The notes: a model not told the origin generated them from the sequence alone. A DNA stretch of 64,000 nucleotides from Pseudacidobacterium ailaaui (GCF_000688455.1 NZ_JIAL01000001.1:124001-188000); one strand, 5' to 3'. Counted from the stretch's first letter, positions 26,806 through 36,459 are shown. Made by a program: numbers and translations.

Positions 26806-27492
26806 TCACAGCCGTTTCAGATAGTTCAGGGCATCCTCTAGTTGAGGGAACAGTTTCTCATCTTCCTGAAACTCTCGCGAATGCACGCAACGTCTACCGC
26901 CGCGTACCTTTACTGGGTGTTTCAGATGCAGCATCTCGTGATACATCAGGTATTCGATGGCGTAGCGAGGTGTATTCTTTCGGTCAAAGACACGGCTAAT
27001 CATGATGGTGTTATGGGCCGCGTCATAATGGCCCAGCAGACGGCGGGCCTTGTGTTCGCTCCAGGTAAGCAGAGGGCGTCCCATTAATCCATGAAAGAAC
27101 CGCTGGTTAAGAGATTCAAAGACCTCTTCCAGGTCGTAGTATTCACCCTTGGCCGTGGAAATTTTCTTCCGTCCGCGCATTTGGCGAATGCGCTCGGTTT
27201 GCCGCATCACGTGTTCACTGGATGCGAAACGCCGATAGCGGGCTACATGCATCGGATCCAGCGGCTTGCGGTATAGCTTGGCCAGCAAGATATGAGCAAT
27301 CGCCCGTAAGACTGACTCTGGCGCGCCCTCCAGCAGATCGGAAAGGCGCACCTTCAACTCGCCATTCCGCAGTCGGATCGTCGTATTCAGACCAGCAAAA
27401 TGATAAAAATGCACATGAATTGGAGGAATAGGAGCCCGCGGCCGTAGCGCGCGGTACTCCTCATAAAACAATGGCAAAAGCTCAGAGCACAC
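26806..27492 (-). CDS. SprT-like zinc metalloprotease domain protein
   Basis: This 228-residue protein has the zincin motif YHEMLHLKHP (HExxH) at about residue 187, preceded by PRYAIEYLMY. A basic middle region (RQMRGRKKISTAKGEYYDLE) is followed by LEEVFESLNQRFFHGLMGRP, which is the usual entry into SprT/DUF45 domains, and a downstream acidic residue region. It is cytosolic; no signal peptide. Substrates are unknown, though SprT-type proteases often act on DNA-bound proteins. The start is GTG without a clear ribosome-binding site. It follows the GH127 gene by 31 bases in the same direction. Confidence 0.78.
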   Translation of the reverse strand: MCSELLPLFYEEYRALRPRAPIPPIHVHFYHFAGLNTTIRLRNGELKVRLSDLLEGAPESVLRAIAHILLAKLYRKPLDPMHVARYRRFASSEHVMRQTERIRQMRGRKKISTAKGEYYDLEEVFESLNQRFFHGLMGRPLLTWSEHKARRLLGHYDAAHNTIMISRVFDRKNTPRYAIEYLMYHEMLHLKHPVKVRGGRRCVHSREFQEDEKLFPQLEDALNYLKRL

Positions 27493-27523
27493 TCAAGCTG
27501 AGCGTAGCATAAAGGCTGCACCC

Positions 27524-29371
27524 TCAGGCAGAGACATCATGGTACAGCCTGTACCTCTCTGTGGAGATTGAGGCAAAAGGTTTCAGCGTCATGCGTTCCC
27601 CGCTGGTTTCCACCGTCCAGGCATCTGATCCGCGCGAAACCTGGGAAGCAGCCAGCAACTGTGCACGAGTAAGGCGGCGGTTTGCATCGCCGATGGCAAA
27701 CAGGGCCAGTGGTCCATGGACAAGGGCAACCGTGTCCGGATGCTTGGTATCCACCTGTTCCAACACATTTGGCATGTCAAAGGAAACCTCAATCCGGTCT
27801 TCCTTCTTCCACTCTCGGTCCAACGGCAGAAACGCTCCCGGTTTCAATTCAGACGCCACGCGTTTACCGTTTACAGTCACAGATGTGTTTTTGCCTGCCC
27901 AGGCGGGAATGCGGAGTGCAACAACAAAGCGCGCCGCCCGGTCCGGATTGATTTCCAAGGTCGTTTCTGGAACGAGGGGATAGGAGGTTTGCTGGCGAAG
28001 CTGTATGCGGACCCCATTTTGTACCCAAGTTACGGTAGAAGGAACATATAAGTTGACGTAAATTCCCTGCCGATGCCGGAAGTAAGAGCTGATGCCATAA
28101 TCAGCGGTAATCTGCGGAAAAGTGCCCGAGCAACACGGCCATTTGTCATGGTGATAGAACTTTGATCCGGAGTTGTTGTAGTCCGAATAGTAAAAACTGC
28201 TGCCATCTTCCAAAAGCGGTTTGGCCCCGAGGATCGTGTTATAGAGGACCCTCTCCATGCTGTCGCCGTATCTGCTGTCTCCGGTTACCCGCAGCAAATA
28301 GCGGGTAATCTTGAAGTGTCCGTAAGCTCCGCAAGGAGTTTCAAAGCTGGCATGAGTCCGTGTCAGGCTTTCGCCCATTTCTCCGCTGTCAGGGGGACGA
28401 AAGGTCTCGTCCGGGCCCCACCCGCCGGTGGCAAAGCTCTGCGTGCTGCGTACAAATTCAAATCCATTACGCGCGGCCCGCAGATATTTTTCGTTTCCGG
28501 TCACCAGGTAGGCCTGCATAGCAGAAGAAAAAGCATTTACATGGCTGTATGCGTGCTCGCCGGGCAGGACGTTCCGTCCCTCTGCCAGCGGATCGAAGTA
28601 GGTGTCGTCCTCAAGGAAACGCGCCGCCAGTTGTTTGTATCGCGCACCGGCACCGCGTTTATAGGCAAGATAGAAATTTTCCGGCAGGGTATAAGTCTCG
28701 TCCCAGGTAAAAGCAATGTTTTTGTGGGGCCTTTCCGCCTGCTCGCGACGATTAAGCGCCTTCTCCGGCAGAAAAGGCAGGACCGCATCCGTTGCTTTGT
28801 TGAGGACCGAGAGGGCCATTGGATCTGCGGCAAACTGGTGCGCGTCAATGAGTCCGCAGTTAGTTTTGTCAAAGGTATAGGCTGGCAGCGGATAATCCAC
28901 ATAGAACTTTTCGCTGACTGTTGCAGCATAACCTTGCACAAGACGATGTACTTTTTCTTGGGTCGGTTTTGAACCGGTCACGGCATAAGCACGGGCCAGA
29001 GCGGAAAGATACTGCCCAAAACTGTGACCGGGTACAAAGCCGGTCATATTTCGGGGTGGATCAAAGTCTTGTGAAAAGTTATACCACCCTCCCATGTCCT
29101 CACCGGGTGCTGGCAGTCCTGCCCGCTGGCGGAAGGGCTTAAGCAGTTTGTCCTCGTCCAGGGCCAGGAAGAAGGCGTGATTTGCTTGGAACTGCTCCAG
29201 CATGGGGCCCTCAAGCAGTTGAACCTCGGAGTAGTCAAACTGAGTAAGCTGCGGCGCAATGACGTCCTGGTTCGCGGCGCTGGCCAGGCTGAATGCGCGG
29301 GACTGCAGCATGGCTGATCCTGCTGCGGCTGCGCTCATCTGGAGAAAGATCCTTCTGGAAGGTCTGTACAT
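27524..29371 (-). CDS. Exported GH127-type glycoside hydrolase (beta-L-arabinofuranosidase-like, DUF1680)
   Basis: This 615-residue protein starts MYRPSRRIFLQMSAAAAG, a twin-arginine-type signal. The body matches GH127: NHAFFLALDEDKLLKPFRQR, GGWYNF, GHSFGQYLSALARAYAVTG and the C-terminal catalytic-site region with the Cys cluster (HHDKWPCCSGTFPQ) that supplies the nucleophilic and zinc-binding cysteines of this family. It would remove terminal L-arabinofuranose or related sugars in the periplasm. GAGGTG precedes the ATG. It is the third gene after the TonB receptor and TPR genes, 20 bases behind the latter. Confidence 0.88.
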   Translation of the reverse strand: MYRPSRRIFLQMSAAAAGSAMLQSRAFSLASAANQDVIAPQLTQFDYSEVQLLEGPMLEQFQANHAFFLALDEDKLLKPFRQRAGLPAPGEDMGGWYNFSQDFDPPRNMTGFVPGHSFGQYLSALARAYAVTGSKPTQEKVHRLVQGYAATVSEKFYVDYPLPAYTFDKTNCGLIDAHQFAADPMALSVLNKATDAVLPFLPEKALNRREQAERPHKNIAFTWDETYTLPENFYLAYKRGAGARYKQLAARFLEDDTYFDPLAEGRNVLPGEHAYSHVNAFSSAMQAYLVTGNEKYLRAARNGFEFVRSTQSFATGGWGPDETFRPPDSGEMGESLTRTHASFETPCGAYGHFKITRYLLRVTGDSRYGDSMERVLYNTILGAKPLLEDGSSFYYSDYNNSGSKFYHHDKWPCCSGTFPQITADYGISSYFRHRQGIYVNLYVPSTVTWVQNGVRIQLRQQTSYPLVPETTLEINPDRAARFVVALRIPAWAGKNTSVTVNGKRVASELKPGAFLPLDREWKKEDRIEVSFDMPNVLEQVDTKHPDTVALVHGPLALFAIGDANRRLTRAQLLAASQVSRGSDAWTVETSGERMTLKPFASISTERYRLYHDVSA

Positions 29372-29391
29372 GATGCACCTCGTAAATTCAC

Positions 29392-30855
29392 CTAAGGTTG
29401 TGCTTCCTGCAGCAGATATTTTGTTCTTGCATTCTGCTGCGCGGTCTTGATTTGTTTTAGCCTGGCCACCAGTGCGTCTACCTGCTCTTTTTTCCCAAGA
29501 CGTCGGTATGCCATCAGCTCCTGATACACGGCCGTGTCATCTTCGGGGTCCAGTTTCAGCGCGATTTCGGCATGATGGATTGCAGACGGCAGATTGTTGG
29601 AGCGCAGGTACAGCACGCTCAGCAGATCATGCGCCGGACGGTAGTCTGGTTCTATCGCGATGGCACGTTTCAATGCGGCGATGGCCTCTTCTATTTGCTG
29701 CGTTCCGGCATTGTCCTGCTGCGAGAGTGCTTCTGCATACAGATATTGGAGCAGAGGATCATCTTGGTGCTGCAATGCATGCTGCCGAAAGATCGTGAGC
29801 GCGGCCCCGTTCTGGTGCTTTTCGCTCTGCATCATGCCGATCGCGTCCTCTGCAAGAGAGAGATTGGGGTTGAGACGGTGTGCGCTTTCAAAATCAGCAA
29901 TGGCGCCGTCAAACTGGCTAAGCTGTACGAGCAGTACGCCCCGCGCCAGATGAAGGCGTGCATCATTCGGTAACTGGGTAAGTCCTGCCGTCAGCATATC
30001 GATCCCTACCTGAAAAGACTGGTGGTTAAAAGAAATGGAGGCAAAGAGCAGATAGTTCTCCGGCTCTTTCGGGTTGGCAAGAATGGCCTGCCGCAACCAT
30101 TGCACCGCGTCCGGAGTATCGCCCTTGTCTTCCGCGATTTGTGCAGCAAGTCGGAGGGCGGTGGCATCTCCGCCGGTTGAAGACAACAACGGTGAGAGGG
30201 CGTGGAGTGCGCCGTCGTAGTCCTTGTTCTTCCATGCGGCGTAAGCAAAGCGCATTCGGTCCTGTGCTGTATCGCTTTGTTCCAGCACGCGGTGGAAGAG
30301 GTCTTCCGCCTGCTGAGTATTTCCTGTTTGCAGCAAACAAAAAGCGTACTCCGTTTCCGCCAGCGGATTGACTTCGACCTGCCTGCCTCCTCTGGCAAAG
30401 TGTTCTACCGCATGGGGGCAGTCACCCTTTTTCCAGTCCAGGACACCCAGCATGGCATGTGTGGTTTCGTCCTCGGGACGCAGGGCAAGAATGGAGTCCA
30501 GCGTTTGCACGGCCTGGGGAGAATGTTCTGCATACTGGATCTGTGCCATCCCTTCAAGTGCCGGTAGAAAGCGCGGGCAGTATCCTAGGGCCTGCTGGAA
30601 CGATGCCAGTGCCTGCTGCCTTTGCCCCAGATTGTCCTGTGCCATGCCTTTCACCGTGAGCCATCGGCAATCGTGCGGCGCAGCTTTCAGGGCCTGGTCG
30701 GCTGAAGCCAGCGCCGCAGAGAAATGATGCTGTTGAAGGTCTTGCATTGCGGAAGCAAAACGACTGTCTGCTCCCTGCGGCATGGCTGGGACCGCAGTCC
30801 AGAGCCATGCCGCGATCATAAGAGCAAAGCGTTTGTATAGAGGAAGCACTGTCAC
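29392..30855 (-). CDS. Exported TPR-repeat protein
   Basis: This 487-residue protein has a hydrophobic N-terminal segment (LYKRFALMIAAWLWTAVPAM) that looks like a signal peptide, then a row of about ten 34-residue tetratricopeptide repeats (for example ALASFQQALGYCPRFLPALE; IADFESAHRLNPNLSLAEDA; LKRAIAIEPDYRPAHDLLSV). It probably serves as a periplasmic scaffold. The GTG start lies three bases after the TonB receptor stop, so the two are co-transcribed and probably coupled. The position between an outer membrane receptor and a glycosidase suggests a role in glycan uptake, though this is inference only. Confidence 0.85.
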   Translation of the reverse strand: MTVLPLYKRFALMIAAWLWTAVPAMPQGADSRFASAMQDLQQHHFSAALASADQALKAAPHDCRWLTVKGMAQDNLGQRQQALASFQQALGYCPRFLPALEGMAQIQYAEHSPQAVQTLDSILALRPEDETTHAMLGVLDWKKGDCPHAVEHFARGGRQVEVNPLAETEYAFCLLQTGNTQQAEDLFHRVLEQSDTAQDRMRFAYAAWKNKDYDGALHALSPLLSSTGGDATALRLAAQIAEDKGDTPDAVQWLRQAILANPKEPENYLLFASISFNHQSFQVGIDMLTAGLTQLPNDARLHLARGVLLVQLSQFDGAIADFESAHRLNPNLSLAEDAIGMMQSEKHQNGAALTIFRQHALQHQDDPLLQYLYAEALSQQDNAGTQQIEEAIAALKRAIAIEPDYRPAHDLLSVLYLRSNNLPSAIHHAEIALKLDPEDDTAVYQELMAYRRLGKKEQVDALVARLKQIKTAQQNARTKYLLQEAQP

Positions 30856-30858
30856 ATT

Positions 30859-33800
30859 CTAGAAAACAATGTTCCCCCCAATCTGCAAAAATCTGGGAGT
30901 GTATTGGCTGGTGGCCTTTCCAAAATTGGCATCCGGCAAGTTGGTGTCCATTCCGGTCAGGTTCGGCCGGTTGAAAAGGTTATAGAACTCAAAGCGTAGC
31001 TGGAACGATACGGCCTCTGTGATGGCGGTATTTTTCAGAAGCGCAGTGTCCCACTGAGCAAACCCTGGACCACGGAAGGCGCTGTAACGCTCATTGCCCT
31101 CTGCTCCGAAGGTTGAGGGTGCAGTAAAGTTTCCAGCTGCAAAAAGTCCCTGAAGATAGTTGTGCCGTCCGGTCGAATAGTGATAGCTCACTACATCCGG
31201 GAAATCATAGTTGTCGCCATCTGCGTTGTAGTCGCCACTACCAGGGGCATATCCGATGAATTTTCCGCTGCTGTCCGTCAGAGCCTTAAATGCTGCATTG
31301 GTAGAGACTGTGAACGGATTTCCAGACTGAAGTATCGTTGTACCGCTTAACTGCCAGCCACTTCCAATCCGGCCCAAAGCTCCATGACCGCTGTTCAAAG
31401 AGGGGAATTCATAATTCCATGCCAGCGAAAAGCGATTGGGAGCATCCCAGATCGAGGGTCCGTACCACTGGTGTGGATTGATGTATGTCGGATACACCTG
31501 CGTGTCATCCTTTGAAGAAGAGTAAGTATATGCCGCCGTAAAGAATGCACGGGAAAAGCGCCCGCGCAGCGACAAGATCATGGCGTTATAGTCCGAGACC
31601 CGATCATTCTGCGTGTAGGAAATTGTGCCAAAGCTGGTATTTAGGCGGGTAGGGGCGGTGCTGTTGTGGATGATAAGGTCTCCCGGCAGTTCGTTAATGT
31701 CCTGGCCATAGCTCACGTTGTAGACCTGACCGCCGCCGGAAAGCAGGTCACGCCCATTGGCCCCGGAGTAAGAAATGCCGGCCACAAGGTGATTGGAAAG
31801 CTCATGCTCCAGCGATGCAGAGTAAATGTAGCTGACTGGGGAGCGCAGGTTCGGATCAATCCCGCCCACACCAAATTGCAGTCCGCTGATTCCCCCCTTT
31901 GCATCCAGTGTGTAGGCGGAGATGGAGGGAGCAGGGAAATTGAAAGGTTTTTCATTCGATGTCCCGAACCCAAAGACCGGTGCCGGTGTTTGGCCGCCAT
32001 AAAAGGTGGGGAAGATGTCGCCAGGAGGATTACCACGGAATTCTTCCTGAACGTTCGCCAGTGTGGGCCAGTTATGATAAAAACCAGCACCTGCTTTGAT
32101 AAGCCACTTGCCGTCCCCCGCCAGGTCCCATGCGAAACCACCCCTGGGGCTGAAGACATCTGTAATCGAGCGGTTCAAAGCGTGATGATGGCGGACGAGA
32201 ACTCCATTGGCAATCTGTTCCTGCAAGGTCTGTCCGGGTCCGTAGTAGAAATTTGAGAAAGCCGTGTTTTGGCTGCGTGACCAGGGGTTGCCGAAATCGT
32301 CCCAGCGGAGACCATAATTAATCGTAAGGCGGGGCGATGCCTTCCAGGTGTCTTCCGCGAAGGCCCCATGCGTTATGCCCGCGGCATTCCAGTTCCATTG
32401 GTCTCTCTGTCCCGTCAATGGGTTGTAGGCCAATCCTGTTTCTGTGTAGACATTGTCCTGCGCCAGATCTAAGAGGCCATTGAACTGAAAAGTAGGTTGA
32501 TCATACGGGCCATTAAAGATTTCTACGTCATCGCCAAATAGTCCCTCATAGCCAAACTTCAGCACATGAGATTTGAATGTATGCGTCAGCACGTCACGCC
32601 AGTGATAGTTGTGCTGAATAAAATCTCCCTGGGCAAACCCTGCACCAAATCCTGATCCGATGCCTGTCACATTGACCACAGGAACACTAAACAGGCCCTT
32701 TTGCGGCTCTATCCCTTCGACGCGCATCATGGCAAAGGCCGCTTCATTCAGGGTCGTGGGATTGAAAGTGTGCGTTTCATTGACTTGAATGGCATATTGG
32801 CTGAAGGTGCTGGTTGTATCAAAGGCCGCCCGTGGACTCACGCCATTCGTATTGAGGGTGGTGCGATAGAAGGTCCCATAAAGGCGGTCGTTTGCAAGGT
32901 CTTTGTCAAGCCGGAAGTTATATTGCGTGCCATTGCGATATGACGAAGATGTGAAATTTCCAGTATCAATCATTGCTGTGCTGCACGGCAGATTGTTGGT
33001 GGCCGCTGTACCGCAGGTGCCGGGGTATAACGAGCTCGCAGTTGCCGCTACTGTCACATTCGAAACGTTGCTTACTGGATAGCTGGCCAATAGCTTGGTC
33101 CCCACCGAATTGGGATAGGCTGCCTGCGCATAGGCAGTAAAGGCCGGGTCTTCAAACGACGTGGTATAACTGGTCGCTGCTGATGAGCGCAACGGTTCTA
33201 TAGCAAAGAAGAAGAAGCCGGCTTTGTGGTGAGGCACGATCGGCCCGCCGATGGTGGCCGAGATGTTATTGCTGTGGAAGGGCGCATATTTGTGCGTAAA
33301 TTCCGTTCCGGCAAAGAAGTTCTGGTAAGTGAAGTAGTCGCTGGCGTTTCCGTGATAAGTATTGCCACCGGATTTGGTCGTCATCGTCATCTGGATCGAG
33401 CTGGCACGGCCATAATCCACGTTATAGGTATTGGTCTGGATGCTGGTTTCGGCAATGGAATCGGGATTTGGCGTCATGTTCAGTACACCCGGTCGGATCG
33501 AGCTCGTCACATCCAGTCCGTCTACGACGTACATATTCCCTACGGCACCTTGCCCATTTGCGCTGGCATCTACCTGGGTTTCTGTGGAATAGTTGTCGCG
33601 GCCAGACCCCGGGCTACCATTACTGGTGACTCCGGTGCCCGTAACGCCCGGTGCAATCGTGACCAGTGAGATCATGTTGCGTCCGGCCAAAGGCAGTGTG
33701 GAAAGAGTTTGAGTAGACAACGTTTCCTGGAGGCGAGTGTCGGCCGTGTCTAGAACGGGTGTTTCCGTGGTGACCTGAATCGTTTGGGTCGCTCCTGCTA

Positions 33801-34128
33801 CGGCAAGGCGAACGGGAAAATTCAGCACCTGGCCCGTTTGCAGCAGTAGAGTATTGTGGGTCTCTCCAAAGCCGGAGGCGCTTGCCGTAAGCTCATAACT
33901 TCCCGGAGCCAAACTGACAAACAGATAGACACCGGATGCATTGGAAACGGCCGTATGTCTTTCTCCTGTATCTGTTTTTGTCAGGACCAGAGTCGCATTG
34001 GGAACAAGTGAACCGGAGGGGTCCTGCACTTCTCCGGTAATGGACCCGCTGAACTGAGCAAAAGTGAATTTCGCAGAACTGAAGAGGGTAAGAATGGCAA
34101 GAAGACAGCCCCACGCTGTGCGTCTCAT
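30859..34128 (-). CDS. TonB-dependent receptor with N-terminal carboxypeptidase-regulatory domain (Oar-like)
   Basis: This 1089-residue outer membrane protein starts with a signal peptide (MRRTAWGCLLAILTLFSSAK) ending near FAQ. A carboxypeptidase-regulatory-like beta sandwich follows at about residues 27-110 (GSITGEVQDPSGSLVPNATL), then the plug (LSTLPLAGRNMISLVTIAPG) and a large beta barrel ending in a C-terminal Phe (LQIGGNIVF), the outer-membrane sorting signal. Such receptors dominate Acidobacteriota genomes and are thought to import large substrates. GGAGG precedes the ATG. A perfect GAAAACGTTTTC palindrome lies 34-45 bases upstream of the start. It heads an operon with the TPR and GH127 genes. 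Confidence 0.92.
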   Translation of the reverse strand: MRRTAWGCLLAILTLFSSAKFTFAQFSGSITGEVQDPSGSLVPNATLVLTKTDTGERHTAVSNASGVYLFVSLAPGSYELTASASGFGETHNTLLLQTGQVLNFPVRLAVAGATQTIQVTTETPVLDTADTRLQETLSTQTLSTLPLAGRNMISLVTIAPGVTGTGVTSNGSPGSGRDNYSTETQVDASANGQGAVGNMYVVDGLDVTSSIRPGVLNMTPNPDSIAETSIQTNTYNVDYGRASSIQMTMTTKSGGNTYHGNASDYFTYQNFFAGTEFTHKYAPFHSNNISATIGGPIVPHHKAGFFFFAIEPLRSSAATSYTTSFEDPAFTAYAQAAYPNSVGTKLLASYPVSNVSNVTVAATASSLYPGTCGTAATNNLPCSTAMIDTGNFTSSSYRNGTQYNFRLDKDLANDRLYGTFYRTTLNTNGVSPRAAFDTTSTFSQYAIQVNETHTFNPTTLNEAAFAMMRVEGIEPQKGLFSVPVVNVTGIGSGFGAGFAQGDFIQHNYHWRDVLTHTFKSHVLKFGYEGLFGDDVEIFNGPYDQPTFQFNGLLDLAQDNVYTETGLAYNPLTGQRDQWNWNAAGITHGAFAEDTWKASPRLTINYGLRWDDFGNPWSRSQNTAFSNFYYGPGQTLQEQIANGVLVRHHHALNRSITDVFSPRGGFAWDLAGDGKWLIKAGAGFYHNWPTLANVQEEFRGNPPGDIFPTFYGGQTPAPVFGFGTSNEKPFNFPAPSISAYTLDAKGGISGLQFGVGGIDPNLRSPVSYIYSASLEHELSNHLVAGISYSGANGRDLLSGGGQVYNVSYGQDINELPGDLIIHNSTAPTRLNTSFGTISYTQNDRVSDYNAMILSLRGRFSRAFFTAAYTYSSSKDDTQVYPTYINPHQWYGPSIWDAPNRFSLAWNYEFPSLNSGHGALGRIGSGWQLSGTTILQSGNPFTVSTNAAFKALTDSSGKFIGYAPGSGDYNADGDNYDFPDVVSYHYSTGRHNYLQGLFAAGNFTAPSTFGAEGNERYSAFRGPGFAQWDTALLKNTAITEAVSFQLRFEFYNLFNRPNLTGMDTNLPDANFGKATSQYTPRFLQIGGNIVF

Positions 34129-34161
34129 AGTGGTTCCTCCTGAAGAAATTACAATACTTTG

Positions 34162-34173
34162 GAAAACGTTTTC
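34162..34173. promoter_or_regulatory. Perfect LacI-type palindrome upstream of the TonB receptor operon
   Basis: GAAAACGTTTTC is a perfect 12-bp palindrome with a central CG step, the hallmark of LacI/GalR-family operators. It lies 34-45 bases upstream of the receptor ATG. No LacI-family gene is in the window. Confidence 0.6.
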
Positions 34174-34271
34174 TAAATCGCTAAAAACTTTATTGGGATA
34201 AATTCACCCTTGTCAACCCCTTTTTTCATCAACAAGGGTTTTCCCTCTTTTTTAACAAAATCGAACTCGGA

Positions 34272-34298
34272 TTGATTAAGTCCGATTTGCTGTATGAT
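34272..34298 (+). promoter_or_regulatory. Possible feoAB promoter with overlapping inverted repeat
   Basis: TTGATT (34272-34277) and TATGAT (34293-34298) are separated by 15 bases, a little short for a sigma70 promoter. TCGGA/TCCGA half-sites (34267-34271 and 34281-34285, spacer 9) overlap it and might be an operator. It does not match a Fur or DtxR consensus that I can recognise. Confidence 0.3.
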
Positions 34299-34330
34299 GA
34301 AAAAGGAGTCTTTAGTTTCGGGTTAAGCCA

Positions 34331-34573
34331 TTGACTGCATTGAGTGAACTGCAAATCGGCGCAAGCGGTATCATCGAAACGCTGCATCTGCCCGATGAGA
34401 TCCAGCACCACCTGATGCACATGGGTTTTATGCCGGAAGCGCGGGTGAGGGCGGTGCGCCGTGCTCCGGCCGGTGACCCAACGGTCTATGCCATTGATGG
34501 GATGGAAGTTGCTTTACGGCGCGACACGGCACGATGGATCCGTGTCCGGGAACTTGAGGAAGGGCAAGCATGA
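34331..34573 (+). CDS. feoA: Ferrous iron transport protein A (FeoA)
   Basis: This 80-residue SH3-like protein has ALSELQIGASGIIETLHLPD, LMHMGFMPEARVRAV and AIDGMEVALRRDTARWIRV, the usual FeoA order. It is a small cytoplasmic partner needed for FeoB activity. The start is TTG. Its stop overlaps the feoB ATG by four bases (ATGA), indicating translational coupling. Confidence 0.9.
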   Translation: MTALSELQIGASGIIETLHLPDEIQHHLMHMGFMPEARVRAVRRAPAGDPTVYAIDGMEVALRRDTARWIRVRELEEGQA

Positions 34574-36459
34574 GCAGTTGCTGTACGCCAGCTACGGTAG
34601 AAGTGGATACCAGACCTCGGGTGGCCGGAAAGATCCACACGGTTGCTCTGGTTGGTCCACCCAATTCCGGAAAGTCCACACTCTTTAACCGCCTTACGGG
34701 CCTTCGTCAGAAAGTGGCGAATTATCCCGGAGTCACCGTTGAGCAGCACTATGGCAGGATGACCGGAATTGACCGCGGAGACCTGACCCTCATTGATCTG
34801 CCAGGAATTTATAGCCTCAACTCTCACAGTGAAGATGCGCGGGTCGCAGTAGAAGTGCTGCATGGTCGCATGCCAGGAGCGCCTGTTCCGGATGCTGTGC
34901 TGCTGGTGCTCGACTCGCTGCATCTGCAGCGGCAGCTCATGCTGGCTGCGCCTGTTCTTTCTCTGGGACTTCCCACCTTGGTTTTGCTCAACATGAGCGA
35001 CCTGATGGAAACACGTGGAGGAGAAGTAGACACTCTTGCGCTTGCGCGGGAGCTGGGAGTTCCTGTAGCGAAGATCAGTGCGGCCCGTGGCACCGGACTG
35101 GACGCGATCCGGCATTTTCTCGATCAGAAGAGTGACTCGATGAAGGCAGCGGCCCCGCGGCTTGAATTGCCTGTGATGGGGAATCCACGTTCCTATCGGC
35201 AGTGGGCCACGGGAATCAGCACACGGACCAAATACAAGGCCCCTTTGTCCTCCGATTGGACGCGCAAGCTGGATGCCGTGCTGCTGGGCCGCGTGACCGG
35301 CCCGCTGTTTTTCATGGCCGTAGTCTTTGCGGTCTTTCAGGTGGTGTTTTCGATTGGGCGTCCGATGAGTGATGCGCTCCAGGACCTGCTGAACACCTCA
35401 GGCGACAAAGTGGGTGTTTTGCTGGGCAACGGCTGGTTGCAGTCGCTGTTGATTGATGGTCTCTGGAAGGGTGTGGCCTCTGTGCTTGTCTTCCTGCCTC
35501 AGATCCTGCTGCTCTTTCTCTTTATCGGGATCCTCGAAGACTCCGGCTATCTGGCCCGGGCCGCTCTGATTGCCGACCGGGTCATGCGTGCGATTGGATT
35601 GAACGGCAAAGCATTCATTCCCCTTCTTTCCGCCTATGCCTGCGCAGTCCCGGCCATTATGGCCACACGCACGATAGAAAATAAGCGCGATCGCTTTGCC
35701 ACAATTCTGGTTACGCCGTTTATGACATGCTCTGCGCGGTTGCCCGTGTATCTGCTCATGATCGCGGCTTTTGTTCCGAACAAGCCGTTGCTGGGGGATT
35801 TCTTGGGATTGCAGGCAGCAGTCATGGTAGGGCTTTATGTGCTGGGGTTCCTGGCTGCGTTGTTTACTGCGCGCTTGCTGAAGTCTTCTATTTTGAAGGC
35901 GTCATCGGCGCCCTTCATTCTGGAACTCCCGCAGTATCGTGTGCCCACTCTGCGCTCTTTGGGGCTGCGGCTGCTGGACCGGGGCACAGTCTTTGTAAAG
36001 CAGGCCGGGACCGTCATTTTGAGCGTCATGCTGGTACTCTGGGTACTCAGCCACCTTCCTTTCCATGCCGATCTTTCCCAGAGTGTCATTGGTCGTCTGG
36101 GACAGTTCATCGAACCCGCCATCAGGCCGTTGGGCTTCAACTGGAAAATTGGCATCGGTCTGTTGAGCTCCGTGGTTGCCCGCGAGGTCATTGTGGGGAC
36201 GCTGGGCAATCTGTACGGGGCCGATCCGGCAACACAGTCGCTGACTCTACAGGCCGCGCTGCGTCACGATCTTTCTCTTGGTGGGGCGATGGCGCTGGTG
36301 GTCTTCTTTGCCTTTGCCATGCAATGCACTTCTACGCTTGCTGTTGTAAAGCGCGAAACCAATAGCTGGAAATGGCCCGCTCTGCAATTCGCATACATGA
36401 GCGTGCTGGCCTATCTGGCGGCACTGGCCACCAATCTTCTGGTGACGCATTTCTTTTAG
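34570..36459 (+). CDS. feoB: Ferrous iron transporter B (FeoB)
   Basis: This 629-residue inner membrane Fe(II) transporter has an N-terminal G domain with G1 GPPNSGKSTLFNRLTGL, the G2 YPGVTVE, G3 DLPGIYSL and G4 LLNMSDLME (NxxD), followed by a helical spacer. The membrane part has Gate motifs, FLPQILLLFLFIGILEDSGY and SAYACAVPAIMATRTIENKR, and ends with several transmembrane helices. It is slightly shorter than the roughly 770-residue E. coli protein, mainly lacking the C-terminal cytosolic extension. It is translationally coupled to feoA; no feoC is seen. Confidence 0.95.
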   Translation: MSSCCTPATVEVDTRPRVAGKIHTVALVGPPNSGKSTLFNRLTGLRQKVANYPGVTVEQHYGRMTGIDRGDLTLIDLPGIYSLNSHSEDARVAVEVLHGRMPGAPVPDAVLLVLDSLHLQRQLMLAAPVLSLGLPTLVLLNMSDLMETRGGEVDTLALARELGVPVAKISAARGTGLDAIRHFLDQKSDSMKAAAPRLELPVMGNPRSYRQWATGISTRTKYKAPLSSDWTRKLDAVLLGRVTGPLFFMAVVFAVFQVVFSIGRPMSDALQDLLNTSGDKVGVLLGNGWLQSLLIDGLWKGVASVLVFLPQILLLFLFIGILEDSGYLARAALIADRVMRAIGLNGKAFIPLLSAYACAVPAIMATRTIENKRDRFATILVTPFMTCSARLPVYLLMIAAFVPNKPLLGDFLGLQAAVMVGLYVLGFLAALFTARLLKSSILKASSAPFILELPQYRVPTLRSLGLRLLDRGTVFVKQAGTVILSVMLVLWVLSHLPFHADLSQSVIGRLGQFIEPAIRPLGFNWKIGIGLLSSVVAREVIVGTLGNLYGADPATQSLTLQAALRHDLSLGGAMALVVFFAFAMQCTSTLAVVKRETNSWKWPALQFAYMSVLAYLAALATNLLVTHFF

